53,280 nt of DNA from Betaproteobacteria bacterium. GTDB lineage: Bacteria > Pseudomonadota > Gammaproteobacteria > Burkholderiales > Rhodocyclaceae. The translations under genes and the position numbers were made by a program. Under the pieces are notes generated by a model, which did not search any database, was not told the origin of the DNA, and saw only the letters and a program-made list of their open reading frames with translations. Each line of letters starts with the position of its first letter. Position 1 is the stretch's first letter. Below, in pieces: positions 8,596 through 17,022 of this stretch. The stretch is from contig VGHJ01000016.1 of assembly GCA_016868295.1 (NCBI GenBank), positions 1 to 53,280 on the forward strand, written 5' to 3'.

Positions 8596-9344
8596 GCCGG
8601 AGCTCGCCCGCTCTCGCAGAAATTGCCCGTTACATCCAAGATCATATCGGCCCCGAGTTCCACGACAAGAAACTCGCCAAACTGAAAGCCCTGACGCTCG
8701 AAAACATCCTGCGCAGGAAGAACCCCTACCTTTTCAAGGCCAAGCGCACGCAAACGGCCAATGACTTCATCAAGTCCGTGCTCGATGCAACGGTTTCCTC
8801 GGGCGAAGAAACCGTATTCGGCAACTTCTTGGAAAAGGTTGCGATTCACGTTTGCCAACAAGTCTTCGGCGGCCGCAAGTCCGGCATTAAGGGCCTCGAC
8901 TTGGAATTCGAGGATGGCCGAGACAAATATTTGGTCAGTATCAAGTCCGGCCCAAACTGGGGTAACGACCAGCAGATCAAGGCCATGATCCGCAACTTTC
9001 ACGAGGCAAGAAAAACCCTGCACACTTCCGGCGGCAGCACGAGCCTGAACATTAGGTTCATCGAAGGCTGCTGCTACGGAAGAGACAATTCCTACGAAAA
9101 AGGCACTCACCAGAAACTCTGCGGGCAACGATTCTGGACGCTGATTTCGGGTGGCAGCGAAACGCTCTACACTGACATTATCGAGCCAATCGGACACAAA
9201 GCCAAGGAGCGGAACGAAGAGCTTGAAGAGATATATACCGCCAAGCTCAACGACTTTACCGCACAGTTCGTAACACGCTTCTGCCAGAACGGCTTGATCG
9301 ACTGGATGAAGCTTGTCGATTACAACTCAGGAAAACAGCAGTAA
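8592..9344 (+). CDS. Type II restriction endonuclease, PmeII-like family
   Basis: A 250-residue protein that I recognise as resembling the PmeII family of restriction endonucleases. Shared features are KNPYLFKAK near residue 45, the EETVFGNFLE segment, the PD-(D/E)xK-like core LDLEFEDGRDKYLVSIKSGPNWGN in two parts with the lysine in SIKSG, and the conserved GCCYGRDN and KLCGQRFW blocks. It would make double-strand breaks at sites not protected by the adjacent methyltransferase, whose stop codon it overlaps (ATGA). Family membership is recalled rather than searched. Low G+C relative to its neighbours supports horizontal origin. Confidence 0.82.
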   Translation: MSRSSPALAEIARYIQDHIGPEFHDKKLAKLKALTLENILRRKNPYLFKAKRTQTANDFIKSVLDATVSSGEETVFGNFLEKVAIHVCQQVFGGRKSGIKGLDLEFEDGRDKYLVSIKSGPNWGNDQQIKAMIRNFHEARKTLHTSGGSTSLNIRFIEGCCYGRDNSYEKGTHQKLCGQRFWTLISGGSETLYTDIIEPIGHKAKERNEELEEIYTAKLNDFTAQFVTRFCQNGLIDWMKLVDYNSGKQQ

Positions 9345-9452
9345 GCCGATCTAAGCGGCGTGACGGGTGGCAAGATCGTCTGCGATTGCGACTGATCGGT
9401 ATTTTTCTCCTGCTTCTAAGACTGTTACAGTGCCCTTTTGAGGGGAAATCCC

Positions 9453-9704
9453 ATGAAAAAACTGGTCGTCAAGATTCACGCCGAGCTCGAAGTGCCCGAC
9501 GACTGGGAGCTCGTCCGGCATCCCTCGGGCATTGCCGTCCTCAAGATCGGCGAGAACTTCGTCGATTTCGACTTGGCCCCCCTGGCGACGACCTCCGACG
9601 ACCCCGACGCCGAATGGTCGGACGCCGATGCCGAGATCGTCGGCGAGGTGCTGGATGCCGTCACCGGGCTGGACGTTGACCTGGACATGATCAGCCGCCA
9701 CTAG
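9453..9704 (+). CDS. Small acidic hypothetical protein (83 aa)
   Basis: A soluble, strongly acidic 83-residue protein rich in Asp and Glu in its second half (DDPDAEWSDADAEIVGEVLD), with no signal peptide or membrane span. The ATG at 9453 is preferred over an in-frame one at 9438 because the GAGGGG at 9438-9443 then serves as ribosome binding site. The Hsp15 gene starts 11 bases downstream, so the two probably share a transcript. I do not recognise the family. Confidence 0.7.
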   Translation: MKKLVVKIHAELEVPDDWELVRHPSGIAVLKIGENFVDFDLAPLATTSDDPDAEWSDADAEIVGEVLDAVTGLDVDLDMISRH

Positions 9705-9715
9705 GGCAGAACCTG

Positions 9716-10087
9716 ATGCGCCTGGACAAGTGGCTGTGGGCCGCGCGCTTCTTCAAGACCCGCAGCCAGGCGGCCGATGCGGTGGACGGCGGCAAGGTGA
9801 AGCTGAACGGCGCCGCCGCCAAGCCGGCGCGGGAACTGAAGCCGGGCGACCGGCTCCACATCCGCACCGAGGGCGAGGATTGGGAAGTGGAGGTGCTGGG
9901 CTTCAACGCGCAGCGCCGCCCGGCCGCCGAAGCCCGCCTGCTCTACCGGGAAACGCCGGAGAGCGTGAAGAAACGCGCCGAGGCGGCGGAACTGCGCCGG
10001 CTGGCGCCGCTGCCGCAGGCCGACACGAAGGGCCGCCCGACCAAGCGCGACCGCCGGCTGCTGGCCCGGTTTCGCGGCGGCGCCTGA
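9716..10087 (+). CDS. hslR: Hsp15, S4-domain RNA-binding heat shock protein
   Basis: A 123-residue S4-domain protein. The S4 RNA-binding fold is at the N-terminus (MRLDKWLWAARFFKTRSQA, then GGKVKLNGAAAKPARELKPGD). A charged C-terminal tail follows (GRPTKRDRRLLARFRGG), typical of Hsp15. In E. coli Hsp15 binds stalled 50S subunits carrying a nascent chain after heat shock and helps recycle them. The length matches the family. It lies between two small genes in the same direction. Confidence 0.9.
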   Translation: MRLDKWLWAARFFKTRSQAADAVDGGKVKLNGAAAKPARELKPGDRLHIRTEGEDWEVEVLGFNAQRRPAAEARLLYRETPESVKKRAEAAELRRLAPLPQADTKGRPTKRDRRLLARFRGGA

Positions 10088-10134
10088 GCGGATCCGCAAC
10101 GCAGGCGGTCCCGACAACACAGGGGGAACATCGC

Positions 10135-10398
10135 ATGAACATCGAGAAGATCAAGGTCCGCGTCACCCAGTCCGGCCAGACCATGGACGTCGTCGTCCTC
10201 AACAAGCGGGCGGGCGGCATCACGGTGGTGCTCGGCGAGGGCCAGCACAGCATGAAGTGCGAGCTGTCGCCGACGCGCAACGGGCTGGCCTACGCCGGCA
10301 GCGTGATGGGGCGGGAGATCGTCTACGAGCGCAGCCGCGAGCAGGTGCAGGCCGACATCGACCGCCTCAACCCGGCGGTGCGCGAGTACCGGCGCTGA
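10135..10398 (+). CDS. Hypothetical protein (87 aa)
   Basis: An 87-residue basic, beta-rich soluble protein beginning MNIEKIKVRVTQSGQ, with no signal peptide. The ATG at 10135 is preceded by AGGGGGAA at a suitable distance. The frame is open further upstream only because it runs through hslR. It follows hslR by 47 bases and ends at a hairpin at 10400-10452 facing the convergent hydrolase gene. I do not recognise the family. Confidence 0.7.
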   Translation: MNIEKIKVRVTQSGQTMDVVVLNKRAGGITVVLGEGQHSMKCELSPTRNGLAYAGSVMGREIVYERSREQVQADIDRLNPAVREYRR

Positions 10399-10399
10399 C

Positions 10400-10452
10400 G
10401 GCGCCGTCCCGCCCGGACTGACTTTTCCCCTATCGCGACGGCGGGTGGCGCC
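10400..10452. terminator. Hairpin between convergent genes, with the recurrent word in its loop
   Basis: GGCGCC (10400-10405) plus CCCGCC (10408-10413) pairs with GGCGGG (10440-10445) plus GGCGCC (10447-10452), giving two six-base stems with a small bulge. The 26-base loop carries GGACTGACTTTT. The right arm overlaps the end of the hydrolase gene. It could terminate transcription from both sides. Confidence 0.5.
10415..10426 (+). repeat. Recurrent word GGACTGACTTTT, copy 2 (intergenic)
   Basis: This is an intergenic copy of the word found nine times in the window, placed in the loop of the hairpin between two convergent genes. Confidence 0.65.
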
Positions 10453-11212
10453 GGATCCACTCGGCGATGGCCTGGGTCACCGGCTCCTCGATGCCGAGGA
10501 ACTGGTGATGGCCGCCGCCGCAGGGCGTGCCGCTGCCGCGCTCGCCGCCATCGACGGTGATCAGCTCGGCCTTGCGCGAGGCCTTCAGGGCGGCAAGCAG
10601 CGCCGGCATGGCATCGTAGGGCGTCACCGCGCAGCCGTCGCTGCGGTGATGGACCAGCAGCGCCGGCACGCGCACCTCTCCGAGCGGGGCATCGGTGACG
10701 AGGTGCGCCTGAGCGGAGAGCGGCCTGGTGACGGCCGCCGTCAGCACGATGCCGTCGGGGCCCCGCTCCTTCAGCGTCGCCGCCGCCGAGGCCGCCGAGA
10801 GCGAACCGTTGCTCGTGCCGACGGCCCAGACCGGGACGGTCGACTGCTGCCGGAGGTAGGCGATCAGTGCGGCGATATCCTCGGCGTGCTCCGGCGTGGC
10901 ACGGAAGTCGTGCAGGTTGCGCCGGTCCGAGGGTGTGTCAGGAACCACCACGCTGATGCCGTTGCTGGCGAAGCGCGCCGCACCGGTGGCGAGGAACCCG
11001 GTGCTGTTGGTGGAACCATTGGGATAGATGCCGATGGCGCCGGAGCCGCCCTGCAGCAGGACGGCGCTGGCGACGGGCTGCTCGGCACGGGTGTAGATGA
11101 AGCGCACCGTGACGCCCGGGCGCGTCGGGATTTCCCTGACCTCCTGCTGGGCGAGCGCCGCCAGCGGCCAGGCCAGGAGGACCACGAGCAGGCGCAAGGC
11201 TGGTTTATTCAT
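10430..11212 (-). CDS. Secreted alpha/beta hydrolase
   Basis: A 260-residue hydrolase with an N-terminal signal peptide (MNKPALRLLVVLLAWPLAALAQQ), so probably periplasmic. The nucleophile elbow is G-T-S134-N-G. A late Asp (VHHRSDGCAVTP) and the His pair in CGGGHHQF complete a plausible triad. The ATG at 11212 is chosen because it gives the signal peptide; the frame stays open upstream without any plausible sequence. It diverges from the HNH gene at 11297. The substrate is not evident. Confidence 0.8.
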   Translation of the reverse strand: MNKPALRLLVVLLAWPLAALAQQEVREIPTRPGVTVRFIYTRAEQPVASAVLLQGGSGAIGIYPNGSTNSTGFLATGAARFASNGISVVVPDTPSDRRNLHDFRATPEHAEDIAALIAYLRQQSTVPVWAVGTSNGSLSAASAAATLKERGPDGIVLTAAVTRPLSAQAHLVTDAPLGEVRVPALLVHHRSDGCAVTPYDAMPALLAALKASRKAELITVDGGERGSGTPCGGGHHQFLGIEEPVTQAIAEWIRRHPPSR

Positions 11213-11296
11213 GGCACCATCGGAACGCGGACCGCCGGATAATACGACGGAAACCCGCCCGGCGGACGGGTGCTGCATTGCAGAAGGCGATTCCTC

Positions 11297-11662
11297 ATGA
11301 AGCCAACCGACAAGCTCGACCGCATCGTCCTCGAAGCCCGCCGCGCAGCGGAAAAGCGCGAGCAGGGCTACCGCGAGCAGGCCTTGAAGATCTACCCGTG
11401 GGTCTGCGGCCGCTGCGCGCGCACCTTCACCCGCGCCAACCTGCGCGAGCTGACGGTGCACCACCGCGACCACGACCACGACAACAACCCGAGCGATGGC
11501 AGCAACTGGGAACTGCTTTGTCTCTACTGCCACGACAACGAGCACCAGCGCCAGCTGGAGGCGGCCGGCGGAAGCGGCGGCGGCACAGCCGCTGGCGGCA
11601 TCGCCACCCACTCGCCCTTCGCCGGCCTGAAGGCCCTGCTCGAGGCGAAGAAGGAGAAATAG
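11297..11662 (+). CDS. HNH endonuclease domain protein, YajD-like
   Basis: A 121-residue protein with a helical N-terminus followed by a zinc-bound HNH fold: CGRCARTF, then LTVHHRDHDHDNNPSDGSN and ELLCLYCHDNEH. Two CxxC pairs and the catalytic His block are present. It resembles the E. coli YajD group of small HNH proteins, whose role is not established. The ATG at 11297 is the natural start; upstream in-frame residues are poor. The C-terminus has a glycine-rich linker and then a short basic helix. Confidence 0.82.
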   Translation: MKPTDKLDRIVLEARRAAEKREQGYREQALKIYPWVCGRCARTFTRANLRELTVHHRDHDHDNNPSDGSNWELLCLYCHDNEHQRQLEAAGGSGGGTAAGGIATHSPFAGLKALLEAKKEK

Positions 11663-11665
11663 GCT

Positions 11666-12010
11666 TCAGTGCCGCTCCCAGCGGCCGGGGTGCTCGCGCC
11701 AGTGGCCCTTGTGCTGTTCCCAGCGGTGCGGCACCCAGCGATGGCCGTGACGCGGCGCTTCCCAGCGGCCGGGCACCCAGTGGTGCTGATGGCTGTGCCC
11801 GTGCCAGCTCCAGTAGCCGCCGATCCAGATATAGCCCGGATAGGGCGCGACGCGGACCACTTCGACACGCGGCGGCGGCGGCGCCACGATCACCCGGTCG
11901 TAGTAGGCATGGGGCGTCGGCGCGCTCGGCGCGACGACGCAGGCGGTGAGAGTAAGGGGGAACAGGGCCGCGGCCATCAGGGCGAGGCGCGGCCAGCGTT
12001 GCGTTTTCAT
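11666..12010 (-). CDS. YXWGXW-repeat-like lipoprotein (114 aa)
   Basis: A 114-residue outer-envelope protein. The signal peptide ends in a lipobox-like LTLTAC, with lipidation expected at the Cys near residue 24. The mature part has a proline-rich linker (VIVAPPPPRVEVV) and then Trp/His-rich repeats (WIGGYWSWHGH, HHWVPGRWE, HRWVPHRWEQ, HWREHPGRWE) like the YXWGXW repeat family. The start at 12010 is chosen because it creates the signal peptide. The function is unknown. It is convergent with the HNH gene, with a three-base gap. Confidence 0.75.
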   Translation of the reverse strand: MKTQRWPRLALMAAALFPLTLTACVVAPSAPTPHAYYDRVIVAPPPPRVEVVRVAPYPGYIWIGGYWSWHGHSHQHHWVPGRWEAPRHGHRWVPHRWEQHKGHWREHPGRWERH

Positions 12011-12172
12011 CACGGCTCTCCGTTTCGTCCGCGCCGCCATCGGCGCGGATCTGGGGTGGTCGACGATGAAAACAACGCGCGGCGCGGCCGCGGGTGACCA
12101 AGGCTTTGTAACGGGGTGTTGCCGGCAGCGCCCGGCTAACAATTGCTCACGAAACGGCGCGGGCGGGGGCGC

Positions 12173-13453
12173 TCAGGGATACAGCCCGCGCAGGGCGCGT
12201 GCCTCGAGCACCCGGCTGCAACCGACGACGAAGGCGGCGGTGCGCAGCGTCAGCGAGCGCGCCTGGGCCACCTCCCAGATGCCGTTGAAGGCCTCCGCCA
12301 TGATGCGGTCGAGGCGCTGGTTGATCTCGGCCTCGCTCCAGAAGAAGCTGGAGATGTCCTGCACCCATTCGAAGTAGCTCACCGTGACGCCGCCGGCGTT
12401 GGCGACGACATCGGGCACGACCATGACGCCGCGCTCCTGCAGGATGAGGTCGGCGGCCGGCGTGGTCGGCCCGTTGGCGCCCTCGACGACGATGCGCGCG
12501 CGGAGGGCGCCGGCGTTGGCCTCGGTGATCTGGTTCTCGACGGCGGCGGGGACGAGGAAGTCGCAGGGCACCCGCCAGAATGCCTCCGCCGGGATCGCCT
12601 CGGCGCCGGCAAAGCCGCCGAAGCCGCCCGCCTGTGCGCAGTGCGCGCGCAACCCGGCGAGGTCGATGCCGGAGTCGCACTGGAGGGAGCCGCTCTCGTC
12701 CTGCAGCGCAACGACCTTGGCGCCGTGCTCGGCGAAGATGCGCGCCGCCGCCTCGCCGACGTTGCCGAAGCCCTGCACGGCGATGCGCGCACCCTCGATC
12801 GGCAGGCCGATCCTGCGCGCCGCCTCGCGCGCGGTGACGAAGACGCCGCGGCCGGTGGCGTCGCGTCGGCCGAGGCTGCCGCCGAGCGAGAGCGGCTTGC
12901 CGGTGACGACGCCGGTGGCGGTGCGGCCCTGGTTCATGGAATACGTGTCCATGATCCAGGCCATCACCTGCTCGTTGGTGTTCACGTCGGGCGCCGGAAT
13001 GTCGCGGTCGGGGCCGAGCAGGATGTTGATCTCGCTGGTGTAGCGGCGCGTCAGGCGCTCGAGCTCGGCGAGCGAGAGCCGTTTCGGGTCGACGCGGATG
13101 CCGCCCTTGGCGCCGCCGTAGGGCACCTGCACGACGGCGTTCTTGATGGTCATCCATGCCGCCAGGGCCATCACTTCCGACAACGTCACCTCGGGATGGA
13201 AACGGATGCCGCCCTTGCCCGGTCCGCGCGACAGGTTGTGGTGCACGCGGTAGCCCTCGAAGTGCGCCACCTCGCCGGAATCGAGCTTGATCGGCACGTC
13301 GACGATGAGCGAGCGCTTCGGCCGGCGCAGCGTCTCGATCCAGGGCACGAGCGCCTTGTCGAGGTGGGGCGCGACGCGCTCGACCTGCTCGAGGTAGGTC
13401 TCCCAGGGGCCGACGTTCTCGCGCGAGAGATAGGAAGGCAGGGTGTAGGCCAT
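12173..13453 (-). CDS. gdhA: Glutamate dehydrogenase (Glu/Leu/Phe/Val family)
   Basis: A 426-residue hexameric-type dehydrogenase that interconverts glutamate with 2-oxoglutarate and ammonia. Conserved blocks are [13 protein letters not shown] (K80), the catalytic-loop lysine K116 in [10 protein letters not shown], and the dinucleotide fold with [16 protein letters not shown]. The length is typical. The gene starts 13 bases after the TRAP permease gene and shares its direction, so it is the last gene of dctPQM-gdhA. With the divergent 5-oxoprolinase operon this suggests a catabolic role: glutamate released from 5-oxoproline is deaminated. NAD versus NADP preference cannot be read here. Confidence 0.93.
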   Translation of the reverse strand: MAYTLPSYLSRENVGPWETYLEQVERVAPHLDKALVPWIETLRRPKRSLIVDVPIKLDSGEVAHFEGYRVHHNLSRGPGKGGIRFHPEVTLSEVMALAAWMTIKNAVVQVPYGGAKGGIRVDPKRLSLAELERLTRRYTSEINILLGPDRDIPAPDVNTNEQVMAWIMDTYSMNQGRTATGVVTGKPLSLGGSLGRRDATGRGVFVTAREAARRIGLPIEGARIAVQGFGNVGEAAARIFAEHGAKVVALQDESGSLQCDSGIDLAGLRAHCAQAGGFGGFAGAEAIPAEAFWRVPCDFLVPAAVENQITEANAGALRARIVVEGANGPTTPAADLILQERGVMVVPDVVANAGGVTVSYFEWVQDISSFFWSEAEINQRLDRIMAEAFNGIWEVAQARSLTLRTAAFVVGCSRVLEARALRGLYP

Positions 13454-13466
13454 CGGCGTCTCCGCT

Positions 13467-14762
13467 TCAGTTCATCTGCTTCGGCAGCCAGGTGATAATG
13501 CCGGGGAAGAACCAGATCAGCAAGACGGCGGCGACCATCAGGACGAACATCGGCGCGGCCTGGCGCGCGATCCAGGTGATCTCCTTCTTCGTCATGCCCT
13601 GCAGAACGAACAGGTTGAAGCCGACCGGCGGCGTGATCTGCGCCATCTCGACCACCAGCACCAGGTAGATGCCGAACCAGACCAGGTCGATGCCGGCGCG
13701 CTCCACCGTCGGCAGGATGACGCCCATGGTCAGCACCACCATCGAGATGCCGTCGAGGAAGCAGCCGAGGATGATGTAGAACACCATCAGGGCGAGGATC
13801 AGCGCGAGCGGCGAAAGGCCGAGTCCGCCGATCCACTCGGCGAGGTGGCGCGGCAGGCCGATGTAGCCCATTGACAGCGTGAGGAAGGCGGCGCCGGCGA
13901 GGATCAGCGCGATCATGCAATACAGGCGCGTCGCGCCAAGCAGGCTGTCGCGGAAATTCTTCCAGCCGAGATCGCCCTGCACGGCTGCGATGACTAGCGC
14001 GCCGACGACACCGAGCGCGGCTGCTTCCGTCGCGGTAGCGATGCCGGTGTAAATGGAACCCAGCACGGCGGCAATCAGCGTCACCACCGGGATCAGATGG
14101 CGCGAGGCATAGACCTTCTGGAAGAACGTCAGGCGTGCATCCGGCGGCGGAATCGCGCCGGGATGCGCCAGCGCCCAGGCGATGGTGTAGGCCATGAAGA
14201 GGCCCGCCAGCACCAGCCCGGGAATCACGCCACCGATGAAGAGCTGGGCAATGGATACATTGGCGGTGACGCCGTAGACGATCATGATGATCGAGGGCGG
14301 AATGAGCAGGCCCAGCGTGCCGGCGCCGGCCAGCGTGCCGATGGTGATTGTTTCCGGGTAGCCGCGCTTCTTCAGCTCGGGCAGGGTCATCTTGCCGATG
14401 GTGGCGCAGGTCGCGGCGGACGAACCGGAGACGGCGGCGAAGATGGTGCAGCCGATGATGTTGGTGTGCAGCAGCCGCCCCGGCAGGCGATCCAGCCAGG
14501 GCGCGAGGCCCTTGAACATGTCCTCGGAAAGCTTGGTGCGGAAGAGGATCTCGCCCATCCAGACGAACAGCGGCAGCGCGGTCAGCGTCCACGACGAGGA
14601 GGCGCCCCAGATGGTCACCGCCATGCTGTCGCCGACGGGGCGCGAGGTGAACAGCTCCATGCCGATCCAGGCCACGCCGGTCAGCGCCAGGCCGATCCAC
14701 ACGCCCGAGCCGAGCAGGACGAAAAGCAGGACGATCAGGCCGAAGGTGATGACGAGTTCCAG
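13467..14762 (-). CDS. dctM: TRAP transporter large permease
   Basis: A membrane protein of about 431 residues with 12 or more spans, the channel subunit of a sodium-driven TRAP transporter. Typical DctM blocks are [49 protein letters not shown] and [15 protein letters not shown]. The first ATG/GTG-like start (GTG at 14702) would cut off the first helix, although homologous sequence ([18 protein letters not shown]) continues in frame up to the dctQ stop. The only start-like codon there is CTG at 14762, preceded by GGGGGCG, and I chose it. It is the third gene of dctPQM-gdhA. Confidence 0.88.
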   Translation of the reverse strand: MELVITFGLIVLLFVLLGSGVWIGLALTGVAWIGMELFTSRPVGDSMAVTIWGASSSWTLTALPLFVWMGEILFRTKLSEDMFKGLAPWLDRLPGRLLHTNIIGCTIFAAVSGSSAATCATIGKMTLPELKKRGYPETITIGTLAGAGTLGLLIPPSIIMIVYGVTANVSIAQLFIGGVIPGLVLAGLFMAYTIAWALAHPGAIPPPDARLTFFQKVYASRHLIPVVTLIAAVLGSIYTGIATATEAAALGVVGALVIAAVQGDLGWKNFRDSLLGATRLYCMIALILAGAAFLTLSMGYIGLPRHLAEWIGGLGLSPLALILALMVFYIILGCFLDGISMVVLTMGVILPTVERAGIDLVWFGIYLVLVVEMAQITPPVGFNLFVLQGMTKKEITWIARQAAPMFVLMVAAVLLIWFFPGIITWLPKQMN

Positions 14763-14771
14763 GCGCGCCCC

Positions 14772-15287
14772 CTATTCGATATGCGCCGGCTCGCCGCCCT
14801 CGCGCTCGATGCGCAGGTCCTTGCCGCGCAGGAGATCAAAGAGGTCCTGGGCAAAGGCGAGGAAGAACAGCAGGGTGCCCGCCGCCATGCCGAGCTGCGG
14901 GATCCACAGCGGCGTGGCGTCGAGCCCGGTGGAAATGTCGTGGAATGTCCACGACTGCCACACCAGGCGCACGGAAAACCACGCCAGCGCGCCGGCTAGC
15001 AGCAAGGCCGCGCCGTGGCAGAAGATCTCCAGCGCGCGGTTCGCCCGCGGCCCAACATGGCTGAGGATGAGCGTGACGCGGATGTGCTCGCCGCGCCGCA
15101 GCGTGTGCGCCAGGGCAAGAAACGCCGCGGCCGCCATGCAATAGCCGGCATAGGCATCGACACCGGGCACACGGATGGCGAAGAGGCGGCCGAAGATCGA
15201 GGCCAGCACCGTCGCCAGCGTGGCGATCATGAACAGGCCGGCGAGCCAGCCAGCCCAGGTGAACAGGCGGTCGAGCTGCGCACGCAT
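14772..15287 (-). CDS. dctQ: TRAP transporter small permease
   Basis: A 171-residue membrane protein with four predicted spans. It has the DctQ pattern: an N-terminal helix (LAGLFMIATLATVLASIFGR), the loop RVPGVDAYAGYCMAAAAFLALAHTL, then RRGEHIRVTL, which is the typical conserved basic segment. It pairs with DctM. It lies between dctP (58-base gap) and dctM (immediately downstream), in the order P-Q-M. Confidence 0.88.
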   Translation of the reverse strand: MRAQLDRLFTWAGWLAGLFMIATLATVLASIFGRLFAIRVPGVDAYAGYCMAAAAFLALAHTLRRGEHIRVTLILSHVGPRANRALEIFCHGAALLLAGALAWFSVRLVWQSWTFHDISTGLDATPLWIPQLGMAAGTLLFFLAFAQDLFDLLRGKDLRIEREGGEPAHIE

Positions 15288-15345
15288 GAGTCCCCCTTTG
15301 CAAGACGGGACGCCGCCGCGCCGGCGGGCGTCCCGTCACGCCGCC

Positions 15346-16323
15346 TTACTTGCGGAAAGCGTCGAGCACGGCCTGGCCGTCGGCGCCGGCCTGCTTGGCC
15401 CAGTCGGCGATCATGGTGTCGCCGACCTTCTTCATGTCGGCCTTCAACTGGGCCGAGGGCGCCTCGACCTTCATGCCGTTCTTGGCCAGCTGCTCGAGAT
15501 AGAAGTTGGTCTTCTCCTCGCTCGTCTTCCAGCCGCGCGCCTCGGCCTCGGCGGCGGCCTTGAGCACCGCCTCCTGCGTCGGCTTGTCGAGGGCATCGAA
15601 GGCCTTCTGCGAGACGATGACGAGGTTCTTCGGCAGCCAGGCCTGGGTGTCGTAGAAGAACTTGACCTGCTCCCACACCTTGCTGTCGAAGCCGGTGGCG
15701 CCGGAGGTCATGAAGGCGGACACCGCCCCGGTGGCCAGCGCCTGGGAAAGTTCGGCGGCCTGGATGGTGACGGGCTGCGCCCCGACCAACTCGGCGATGC
15801 GGCTGGTGTTGGGGTTGTAGGCGCGCCACTTGGCGCCCTTCAGGTCGGCCGCCGCGGCAATCGGCTTCGCCGAGAAGATGCCCTGCGGCGGCCACGGCAC
15901 GGAATACAGCACCTTGATGCCCTGCTTGGCCAGGCGCGCCTCGGTGGCGGACTTCGAGGCGGTCCATAGTTTTTTCGCCTCGGCGTAGCTGGTGGCGAGG
16001 AAGGGGATGGTGTCGACGCCGTACATCGCGTCCTCGTTGGAGAAGTTGGAGATCAGCACCTCGCCGATCTGCGCCTGGCCGCCCTGCACGGCGCGCTTGA
16101 TCTCGTTGGCCTTGAAGAGCGAGCCGCCCGCATGCACGGTGATCTTCAGCTTGCCGCCGCTCGCCTTGTCCACGTCGGCGACGAACTGCTGGATGTTCTC
16201 GGTGTGGAAGTTGGCCGCCGGGTAGCCGGTCGGCATGTCCCACTTGGTCTGCGCCGCGGCACCGGCCGCACTCAGCGCCAGGGCGGCCCCGGCCAACAGC
16301 GACATCACGCTTCTCTGCTTCAT
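15346..16323 (-). CDS. dctP: TRAP transporter substrate-binding protein (predicted pyroglutamate-type)
   Basis: A 325-residue periplasmic binding protein with a Sec signal peptide (SLLAGAALALSAAGAAAQ) cleaved near residue 24. The body shows the DctP family layout (FHTENIQQFVADVDKAS, GQAQIGEVLISNFSN, KWRAYNPNTSRIAELVGAQP). Linkage to pxpBCA and gdhA suggests that the ligand is 5-oxoproline. TRAP binding proteins for pyroglutamate are known from Bordetella (DctP6/7). The ligand is therefore inference from context. It is first in its operon, transcribed away from marR across a 128-base region with a palindrome. Confidence 0.87.
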   Translation of the reverse strand: MKQRSVMSLLAGAALALSAAGAAAQTKWDMPTGYPAANFHTENIQQFVADVDKASGGKLKITVHAGGSLFKANEIKRAVQGGQAQIGEVLISNFSNEDAMYGVDTIPFLATSYAEAKKLWTASKSATEARLAKQGIKVLYSVPWPPQGIFSAKPIAAAADLKGAKWRAYNPNTSRIAELVGAQPVTIQAAELSQALATGAVSAFMTSGATGFDSKVWEQVKFFYDTQAWLPKNLVIVSQKAFDALDKPTQEAVLKAAAEAEARGWKTSEEKTNFYLEQLAKNGMKVEAPSAQLKADMKKVGDTMIADWAKQAGADGQAVLDAFRK

Positions 16324-16392
16324 AGATCCTCCTCGGGCTTTGCGGGTTGAAGGGGGTTTTTTGTAAAACGTGGGCGAAACGTTAATAATTTA

Positions 16393-16407
16393 TTGACACA
16401 TTGTCAA
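16393..16407. promoter_or_regulatory. Perfect palindromic operator between dctP and marR
   Basis: The arms TTGACA (16393-16398) and TGTCAA (16402-16407) flank the three-base centre CAT. The left arm is at the same time the -35 of the rightward marR promoter, and the right arm read on the other strand is a consensus -35 for the leftward dctP promoter. A regulator bound here would shut both. The adjacent MarR-family protein is the obvious candidate. Confidence 0.65.
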
Positions 16408-16422
16408 CATCATTTTTACAAT
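16393..16422 (+). promoter_or_regulatory. sigma70-type promoter of marR-pxpBCA
   Basis: TTGACA (16393-16398) and TACAAT (16417-16422) are separated by 18 bases. Transcription would start near 16430, about 20 bases before the marR ATG, with AAGGAG at 16441-16446 as ribosome binding site. The divergent dctP promoter shares the palindrome, but its -10 is weak (TAACGT at 17-base spacing). Confidence 0.6.
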
Positions 16423-16451
16423 GCTCCCTGTCCAGTATGGAAGGAGCCGCC

Positions 16452-17018
16452 ATGGCCCGCAAGCGCACCCCCTCCCGCGCCCCCACGCCCGCCGCGCCGA
16501 AATCCCTTGCCGAGGCGGCACAGCGCATCGTCTCGTCCTCCCACCTCGTCTCGGAGAAGTCGCCCGAACTGTCCGAGTTCGAGTTCGGCATGATCATCGC
16601 CGGCCACGCCTTCGACCGCTGGATGATCCGCTGCATGGCCGCCGCCGGTTACAAGGACATGACGCCGACCGACGTGCTGGTGCTGCACCACGTTAACCAC
16701 CGCGAGCGCGAGAAACGCCTGGCCGACGTCTGCTTCGTGCTCAACATCGAGGACACCCACGTCGTTTCCTATTCGCTGAAGAAGCTCGCCGCGGCCGGCC
16801 TCGTCTCCGGCAACAAGCGCGGCAAGGAGGTCTTCTTCTCCACCACGGCACAGGGCGCGGCGCTGTGCCGGCGCTATCGCGAGGTGCGCGAGGCCTGCCT
16901 GATGCCGGGCTTCTCCGGCGCCGAGGAGGAGAACCTGCGCCTGGCCGAGCTGGCGAGGGTGCTGCGCACCCTCTCCGGCCGCTACGACCAGGCCGCGCGC
17001 GCGGCGACTTCCTTCTGA
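16452..17018 (+). CDS. MarR-family winged-helix transcriptional regulator
   Basis: A 188-residue DNA-binding protein. A basic, proline-rich N-terminus is followed by a winged helix at about residues 60-145 (DMTPTDVLVLHHVNHREREKRL, DTHVVSYSLKKLAAAGLVSGNKRGKEVFFSTT). The ATG at 16452 is chosen because AAGGAG precedes it; in-frame ATGs at 16401 and 16437 lie in the promoter. It heads an operon with pxpBCA, starting five bases before pxpB. It probably represses itself and the divergent TRAP operon through the TTGACA/TGTCAA palindrome and may respond to 5-oxoproline or glutamate. The effector is inference. Confidence 0.85.
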   Translation: MARKRTPSRAPTPAAPKSLAEAAQRIVSSSHLVSEKSPELSEFEFGMIIAGHAFDRWMIRCMAAAGYKDMTPTDVLVLHHVNHREREKRLADVCFVLNIEDTHVVSYSLKKLAAAGLVSGNKRGKEVFFSTTAQGAALCRRYREVREACLMPGFSGAEEENLRLAELARVLRTLSGRYDQAARAATSF

Positions 17019-17022
17019 TCGC

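Noticed and set aside
9351-9701. Minus-strand frame of 116 residues opposite the small acidic protein gene
   Set aside because: The plus-strand frame has a good ribosome binding site, an ordinary composition and operon-like spacing to hslR. The minus frame has none of these.
10430-11611. Extension of the secreted hydrolase gene to a 393-residue frame
   Set aside because: The extra N-terminal part overlaps the opposite HNH gene and is low-complexity. The ATG at 11212 begins a clear signal peptide.
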